Positions 22,984 to 26,465 of a DNA stretch of 26,465 nucleotides are shown piece by piece (within the stretch, counting starts at the first letter, position 1; the number at the start of each line of letters is the position of its first letter). The translations under genes and the position numbers were made by a program. The notes under the pieces are model-generated. The model saw only the letters and a list, made by a program, of their open reading frames with translations, was not told the origin of the DNA and made no database searches. The DNA is from SIAJ01 sp036266155 (lineage in GTDB: Bacteria; Planctomycetota; Planctomycetia; Gemmatales; Gemmataceae): the NCBI GenBank assembly GCA_036266155.1, contig DATANR010000187.1, positions 1-26,465 on the forward strand. Reading direction: 5' to 3'.

Positions 22984-23021
22984 CAGTACTGAGCACTGAG
23001 TACTGAGTACCCAGTACTCAG
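22984..23021. repeat. Heptamer tandem repeat with hairpin in the tRNA spacer
   Basis: TACTGAG, CACTGAG and TACTGAG follow each other at 22987-23007. CTGAGTAC (23003-23010) and GTACTCAG (23014-23021) then form a perfect 8-bp inverted repeat with a 3-nt loop. It fills the spacer between the tRNA-Phe-like and tRNA-Pro genes. Confidence 0.75.
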
Positions 23022-23024
23022 CAG

Positions 23025-23095
23025 TCCCGGCGGTAGGAATTGAACCTACACCTTCCCGTTTTCAGCGGGACGCTCGACCTTCGAGCTGCACCGAG
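23025..23095 (-). tRNA. tRNA-Phe-like gene (anticodon GAA), atypical core
   Basis: The acceptor CTCGGTG pairs with CGCCGGG using two G-T pairs, with discriminator A. The D-stem is GCTC/GAGC with a 7-nt loop, the anticodon stem TCCCG/CGGGA with loop CTGAAAA, and the T-arm GTAGG-TTCAATT-CCTAC. The variable loop has only 4 nt. Positions 8 and 14 read C and G instead of the near-universal U8 and A14, so the fold may be weakened or this may be a degenerate copy. Confidence 0.75.
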
Positions 23096-23100
23096 GTCAG

Positions 23101-23173
23101 TGCCGGCGGTGGGAGTCGAACCCACACTTTACGGATTAAAAGTCCGTTGCTCTGCCACTTGAGCTACACCAGC
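23101..23173 (-). tRNA. tRNA-Lys (anticodon UUU)
   Basis: The acceptor GCTGGTG pairs with CGCCGGC, with discriminator A. The D-stem is GCTC/GAGC with U8 and A14, the anticodon stem ACGGA/TCCGT with loop CTTTTAA, and the T-arm GTGGG-TTCGACT-CCCAC. It lies 5 bases upstream (in transcription) of the tRNA-Phe-like gene. CCA is not encoded. Confidence 0.95.
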
Positions 23174-23181
23174 TTCGTCAG

Positions 23182-23252
23182 ATCCGGGGGCTGGGATCGA
23201 ACCAGCGCTGCCACGTTCAAAGCGTGGAGTTCTACCGTTGAACTACCCCGGA
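23182..23252 (-). tRNA. tRNA-Gln (anticodon UUG)
   Basis: The acceptor TCCGGGG pairs fully with CCCCGGA, with discriminator T. The D-stem is GTTC/GAAC, the anticodon stem CCACG/CGTGG with loop CTTTGAA, and the T-arm GCTGG-TTCGATC-CCAGC. The U1-A72 end pair is typical of bacterial tRNA-Gln. The next tRNA (Lys) starts 8 bases downstream. Confidence 0.95.
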
Positions 23253-23259
23253 AATAGTG

Positions 23260-23334
23260 GGCGAGCGGAGCCGCGTAAGCGGCCCGATTGTGTCTCTGGA
23301 ACTTCATCGGGCCGCTTACGCGGCTCCGCTCGCC
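23260..23334. repeat. Perfect 29-bp-arm palindromic element between two tRNA-Gln genes
   Basis: The left arm 23260-23288 (starting GGCGAGCGGAGCCGCG) is the exact reverse complement of the right arm 23306-23334 (ending CGCGGCTCCGCTCGCC), around a 17-nt loop. It has the same design as the iscA-hscB element but an unrelated sequence, suggesting a second REP/MITE-like family. Confidence 0.9.
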
Positions 23335-23341
23335 TGGCCAG

Positions 23342-23412
23342 TTCGGGGAGAAGGACTCGAACCTTCATGAACTGCTTCAGAGACAGGTGGCTTACCGTTA
23401 GCCGATCCCCGA
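23342..23412 (-). tRNA. tRNA-Gln (anticodon CUG)
   Basis: The acceptor TCGGGGA pairs fully with TCCCCGA, with discriminator A. The D-stem is GGCT/AGCC, and the T-arm GAAGG-TTCGAGT-CCTTC is perfect. The anticodon loop is CTCTGAA. The anticodon stem CCTGT/GCAGT has one C-U mismatch at its base and one G-U pair. It is a second Gln isoacceptor next to the UUG gene and starts 1 base after the tRNA-Gly gene in transcription order. Confidence 0.88.
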
Positions 23413-23413
23413 G

Positions 23414-23484
23414 AGTGTCTTGCGGGAGTCGAACCCGCCTTGCCGGTTTGGAAGACCGGAACCTTGCCGCTCGGCCAAAGACAC
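23414..23484 (-). tRNA. tRNA-Gly (anticodon UCC)
   Basis: The acceptor GTGTCTT pairs fully with AAGACAC, with discriminator T. The D-arm is a 3-bp GCC/GGT stem, the anticodon stem CCGGT/ACCGG has loop CTTCCAA, and the T-arm is GCGGG-TTCGACT-CCCGC. CCA is not encoded. Confidence 0.93.
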
Positions 23485-23491
23485 CTTTCAG

Positions 23492-23570
23492 AAGTCAGAG
23501 GTCAGTGGCGAATCGATGTTTCTGGCATCTGACTTCTGACTTCTGACTTCTGATCTCTGACTTCTGACCT
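23492..23570. repeat. Inverted arrays of CTGACTT-type heptamers between tRNA-Gly and tRNA-Asn
   Basis: Six contiguous heptamers fill 23529-23570 (CTGACTT three times, CTGATCT, CTGACTT, CTGACCT). Two reverse-complement units, AAGTCAG and AGGTCAG, lie at 23492-23505. The arrays can therefore fold on each other. I recall this heptamer style as a dispersed intergenic repeat in several bacterial phyla. Confidence 0.85.
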
Positions 23571-23577
23571 CTGGTAG

Positions 23578-23653
23578 CTGGGGCGGCAGGACTCGAACCT
23601 GCACAATTTCCGGTTTAACAGACCGGCGCCTTACCATTCGGCTCCACACCCCA
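23578..23653 (-). tRNA. tRNA-Asn (anticodon GUU), irregular spacing
   Basis: The acceptor TGGGGTG pairs with CGCCCCA (one G-T), with discriminator G. The anticodon stem CCGGT/ACCGG has loop CTGTTAA, and the T-arm GCAGG-TTCGAGT-CCTGC is perfect. The D-stem is only GCC/GGC and is separated from the acceptor by four bases (TGGA) instead of two. The variable loop is seven bases (AAATTGT). These departures may reduce function. It is the first tRNA of the array in transcription order. Confidence 0.85.
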
Positions 23654-23665
23654 GTACGTAAAACG

Positions 23666-23706
23666 ACCGCGGGCCGGGCGCCTTCCCATGACGCCCGGCC
23701 CACGGT
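23666..23706. repeat. GC-rich hairpin next to the tRNA array
   Basis: ACCG, one mismatch, then GGGCCGGGCG (23671-23680) pairs with CGCCCGGCCC (23692-23701), one mismatch, then CGGT, around an 11-nt loop. No T-tract follows on either strand within a few bases. It sits 13 bases upstream of the first tRNA on the minus strand, where a promoter would be expected. Confidence 0.7.
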
Positions 23707-23968
23707 GCTAAGTCGCAGGTGATTGGGGGTCAGGTCAGACGCGGATTGCCATTCGGATTTTTCCCAAATCCGGGCTGGTTAAACGGTGATTGGAAGAAGG
23801 GGGCCATGGGAGACTCGCGGGCTCGCGTATTTTTGGATCGTATTGTTCAGACGCCGCCGTCCAAGTTTTGGTTCGCGGAATCCGGCGATTTCTTGAATGC
23901 CGATTTCGCGTCGACTTGCATTCACGGCGCTGAGCAATGTAAGAGTTCGATTCCCGGACGGAATCTAC

Positions 23969-23999
23969 CGTAGCCACAAGCTGCCAGCTTGTGGCTACG
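23969..23999. repeat. Short perfect palindrome upstream of the glycosyltransferase gene
   Basis: CGTAGCCACAAGCT (23969-23982) and AGCTTGTGGCTACG (23986-23999) are exact reverse complements around a GCC loop. It lies 68 bases before the glycosyltransferase start. The compact perfect form suggests a third REP-like family or a leader hairpin. Confidence 0.85.
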
Positions 24000-24067
24000 A
24001 GGGGTTCCGAGTTTGGCGGCCGTTCACTCGGCCACCTAGAATGGGGAAGTCCCACGAGACGCATCGT

Positions 24068-24805
24068 ATGCGCTGGCTTACGGCTATACCGGTTTACAAC
24101 GAGTCCCGCCACGTTCGGGCGGTGCTCGAACAGGTTCGGCGCTTCGCGCCGCGAATCCTCGTCGTCGACGACGGATCGACGGATGAGACGCCGCGTTTGC
24201 TCGCTCGCGAGCCGGGAATCCAGGTGGTGACGCATCGCCCGAACCGTGGTTATGGGGCAGCTCTCGCCTCGGCATTCCGGGCGTTTCTCGAAACTGACTG
24301 CGATGTACTGGTCACAATGGATTGCGACGGCCAGCACGAGCCATCGCGTATTTCCGTACTGCTCGAAGCGATCCACGATGCGGACATCGTTTCCGGCAGC
24401 CGTTACTTGCGGGACTTTCGCCAGGACACACCGCCGCCCGTGGATCGGCAATCGATCAACGCGACGATCACGTCCGAAATCAACGCCCGTTATGGCTTGC
24501 GCCTGACCGATTCGTTTTGCGGCTTCAAGGCCTATCGTCGGCGCGCGGTCGAGGCGTTTCGCATCACCGAGCCGGGTTGGGGGATGCCGTTGCAGATCTG
24601 GGTGCAGGCTGCGCAACATCGGCTGCGCATCAAAGAGGTCGGCGTGCCGCGGCTGTATCTCGATCCGAATCGCGCATTCGGCGGCATGTTGAACGATCCG
24701 GACGAACGTCTGGCGTACTATCGGCGTGTGCTGGCCACGGCCGAGTGGGATGCGACGCCGCCGGAATGTCCGATCCCATTTGGCTGCTGGGAGCCGTGCG
24801 CGTGA
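24068..24805 (+). CDS. Family 2 glycosyltransferase (DPM1/polyprenyl-phosphate type)
   Basis: The 245-residue protein has the GT2 start TAIPVYNESRHVRAVL (5-20), the nucleotide-sugar motif LVVDDGSTDET (31-41, Asp34/Asp35), NRGYGAALASAFR (59-71) and the metal motif TMDCDGQHEPSRI (83-95), in the dolichol-phosphate-mannose-synthase style. IVSGSRYL and DSFCGFKAYRRRAV (148-161) fit the same group. No membrane helix is visible, so it should be cytosolic or peripheral. The ATG at 24068 is chosen because the fold starts there; an ATG at 24041 would add nine residues. It overlaps the next gene by 4 bp (GTGA), so the two proteins are probably coupled. Acceptor unknown. Confidence 0.88.
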   Translation: MRWLTAIPVYNESRHVRAVLEQVRRFAPRILVVDDGSTDETPRLLAREPGIQVVTHRPNRGYGAALASAFRAFLETDCDVLVTMDCDGQHEPSRISVLLEAIHDADIVSGSRYLRDFRQDTPPPVDRQSINATITSEINARYGLRLTDSFCGFKAYRRRAVEAFRITEPGWGMPLQIWVQAAQHRLRIKEVGVPRLYLDPNRAFGGMLNDPDERLAYYRRVLATAEWDATPPECPIPFGCWEPCA

Positions 24806-26364
24806 CCGCACGCTACCGGGCCCCGACCGGCGACGGCAGCCTGCTCGCGGCCCCGCCGTTGGCCCACATCGGCACGCAACTCGATGCCAATGCCGATCGC
24901 CTCGCGAAAGCGAACGTTCATATTGCTGGCGCTTCACTCGGCGAGTTTCGGCAACGCGCACGTGCCGAGGCGATCGAAGCTGCCTGTCGTTACCTGGCCG
25001 AGAATGGCGAACACGCTCTGCACAAATCGGACCGGCTCATCGTCGCCGGGCATCAGCCGGAGTTCTTTCATCCCGGCGTCTGGGTCAAGAACTTTGTTCT
25101 GGCGGGTCAAGCACAACGTCACGGGCGAGCGGCCCTCAATCTGGTTGTCGATAACGACGTGGTGAAATCGCCGGCCCTGCAGGTTCCGGTCGTTGCCGAC
25201 GATCCAAACGCCGTCGACGTTGAAGCAATTCCGTTCGACAAAATGGTCAGCGATTCGCCCTACGAGGAACGCCGCGTCGCCGATCGGCGGCTGCTCGATT
25301 CGTTTCCGGATCGACTGAGGGAGAAGACGCAAGCTTGGGGTTACGAGCCGGTGACACAATCGACGTGGCCGCTGCTGCGGAAGGAACTCGATGGCGGGGC
25401 CAATCTCGGCGAAGCAATCTCACGCGTCCGGCGACACTGGGAACGGCAATGGGGGGTGCACAACCTGGAATTGCCGGTGAGCCGCCTGGCCGAAACCGAG
25501 GCATTTCGCGGCTTCGTTCACGAGCTGCTGACCAATTTGCCACGCTTCGTCGACTGCTACAATGCCGCGCTCGATGCCTATCGGGCGGCCAACCATCTTC
25601 GCAGCCATCACCATCCCGCTCCGGACTTGGAACGCAAGGGCGACTGGATTGAGGCGCCGTTCTGGGTCTGGCGTGCGGACGCACCGCGGCGAGTAAAGCT
25701 GTTCGCGCGACCGGCGGGCGCTTTGCTCGAGTTGCAAGCTGGCGAGCGCTCCCTGGGAACGATTCCGTCTGATCCTGCGGGATTCATGAACACGTGGTTG
25801 AGCCTGACCGAACGTGGCTGGAAAGTGCGCCCGCGGGCGTTGACGCTGACGCTGTTCTCCCGCCTCGGTTTTGCTGACACGTTCATTCACGGCATCGGCG
25901 GCGGCAAATATGACGAGGTGACTGACGACATCATTCGCCGCTTCTTCGGCATCGAGGCGCCAGGCTACTCGGTTGTGAGCGCGACGATCCGCTTGCCCAT
26001 CCGGCGCTTTCCAGGCACGAGCTTGGACTTGCATCGGGCCGAGCGGGCCGTGCGCGACCTCGATTGGAACCCGCAAATCTATCCCGAGCCGAAGTGTGCC
26101 GTGCCGGAGTTGGTCTTCGAGAAAACCCGCCTCATTGAAGATGAACCGGCGGACAAGATCGATCGCCGGGGCTGGTTTCGACAATTGCAACGGGTCACTC
26201 GGGACATGAGACCGGTGGTCGAGAACGAGCACAAGGCGATGCAACGGAACGTGGGTCGGCTGCGGGCTGAATTAGCCGCGAATGAGATCCTCGGTAGCCG
26301 CGAATTCTCGTGGCTGCTTTTTCCAGAAGGACACTTGCGCGACGCGTTCGTCGCCCAGGTTTGA
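24802..26364 (+). CDS. Uncharacterised 520-residue protein coupled to the glycosyltransferase
   Basis: I do not recognise this family with certainty. Starting at the GTG at 24802 (GTGA overlap with the glycosyltransferase stop) gives 520 residues; an in-frame ATG at 24766 would add 12. The most conserved-looking part is DRLIVAGHQPEFFHPGVWVK (77-96) followed by NLVVDNDVVK (113-122), a Rossmann-like nucleotide- or substrate-binding arrangement. Later segments include ALTLTLFSRLGFADTFIHGI and GGGKYDEVTDDIIRRFFG (about 350-390), which faintly recall BshC-type enzymes (GQQ, HD and GIGG motifs); that link is speculative. No signal peptide or membrane helix is seen. It may act in assembling or modifying a glycoconjugate made by its partner. 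Confidence 0.72.
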   Translation: MTARYRAPTGDGSLLAAPPLAHIGTQLDANADRLAKANVHIAGASLGEFRQRARAEAIEAACRYLAENGEHALHKSDRLIVAGHQPEFFHPGVWVKNFVLAGQAQRHGRAALNLVVDNDVVKSPALQVPVVADDPNAVDVEAIPFDKMVSDSPYEERRVADRRLLDSFPDRLREKTQAWGYEPVTQSTWPLLRKELDGGANLGEAISRVRRHWERQWGVHNLELPVSRLAETEAFRGFVHELLTNLPRFVDCYNAALDAYRAANHLRSHHHPAPDLERKGDWIEAPFWVWRADAPRRVKLFARPAGALLELQAGERSLGTIPSDPAGFMNTWLSLTERGWKVRPRALTLTLFSRLGFADTFIHGIGGGKYDEVTDDIIRRFFGIEAPGYSVVSATIRLPIRRFPGTSLDLHRAERAVRDLDWNPQIYPEPKCAVPELVFEKTRLIEDEPADKIDRRGWFRQLQRVTRDMRPVVENEHKAMQRNVGRLRAELAANEILGSREFSWLLFPEGHLRDAFVAQV

Positions 26365-26424
26365 GAGGGAAGGCTGAAGACCGGCTCGCTGAGCGCGATG
26401 CCGAGTTGGCCCAAGGACCCAAAC

Positions 26425-26450
26425 CCAGAGATTGCCACCAGAGATTGCCA
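26425..26450. repeat. 13-bp tandem direct repeat near the window end
   Basis: CCAGAGATTGCCA occurs twice in a row (26425-26437 and 26438-26450). It lies in the non-coding tail after the last gene. An ATG at 26458 is too close to the window edge to judge. Confidence 0.85.
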
Positions 26451-26465
26451 AACACATATGGGGGG

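Larger units (their letters stand above)
23654..24067. other. Gene-free 414-bp region upstream of the tRNA array and glycosyltransferase
   Basis: It holds a strong GC-rich hairpin (23666-23706), a small dyad CGGATTT (23754-23760)/AAATCCG (23766-23772) and a 14-bp-arm palindrome (23969-23999). The open frames here have no protein character. The tRNA array promoter should lie at the left side on the minus strand and the glycosyltransferase promoter at the right side, but I could not identify either with confidence. Confidence 0.6.

Noticed and set aside
22984..23570. The repeated spacers between tRNA genes as a CRISPR array
   Set aside because: Repeat units are only 7 bases, contiguous and without unique spacers, and no cas genes are present.
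23719..23973. An 84-codon frame between the tRNA array and the glycosyltransferase
   Set aside because: It runs into the palindrome at 23969, has no ribosome site and no recognisable domain.

Overview
The window reads as chromosomal DNA of a GC-rich environmental bacterium, most likely a planctomycete (Planctomycetota; Pirellulales/Gemmatales-like). This is inferred from three things: a very large membrane-anchored protein with an N-terminal zinc ribbon and repeated propeller modules, a secreted sulfatase, and many small perfect palindromes between genes. No rRNA or other taxonomic marker is present, so the phylum call is an inference.

Layout. 1-2.6 kb (minus strand): a split AtuA-type pair (large subunit and small ferredoxin-fold subunit) with a Tim44-like membrane protein gene between them. 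2.7-3.0 kb (plus): a 33-residue single-helix membrane protein. 3.1-5.0 kb (minus): a periplasmic HtrA/Deg protease and a DksA/TraR-type zinc-finger protein, each with hairpins around it. 5.0-5.6 kb: a gene-free regulatory region. 5.6-8.8 kb (plus): an ISC-type iron-sulfur operon, Rrf2 regulator-iscS-iscU-iscA-hscB, with a 34-bp-arm perfect palindrome between iscA and hscB; hscA and ferredoxin genes are not next to it. 8.83 kb: tRNA-Val(UAC). 8.9-15.8 kb (minus): one 2,295-residue protein with a zinc ribbon, one membrane helix, a proline-rich stalk, five homologous propeller-like modules and three Ig/cadherin-like domains. 16.0-17.6 kb (minus): a sulfatase.

17.7-22.9 kb (plus): first a nucleotidyltransferase-fold protein coupled by a TGATG junction to an AP-endonuclease/xylose-isomerase-type TIM barrel. 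Then follow two DUF1801 genes. Last comes an ArsR-type regulator with a textbook promoter/operator and an apparently leaderless start, followed by a third DUF1801 gene, a cysteine-rich orphan and an SRPBCC (AHSA1-like) protein. The third DUF1801 gene and the SRPBCC gene share their first 18 codons, which points to a rearrangement inside this operon.

22.9-23.65 kb (minus): a compact array of seven tRNA genes (Asn, Gly, Gln-CUG, Gln-UUG, Lys, Phe, Pro in transcription order), several of them structurally irregular, with heptamer tandem repeats and a 29-bp-arm palindrome in the spacers. 23.65-24.07 kb is gene-free and hairpin-rich. 24.07-26.36 kb (plus): a family 2 glycosyltransferase overlapping by 4 bp with a 520-residue protein of unknown function. 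The last 100 bases hold no callable gene.

The parts most likely to be new biology are the giant propeller protein, the nucleotidyltransferase/TIM-barrel pair, the rearranged ArsR-DUF1801-SRPBCC operon and the irregular tRNA array.
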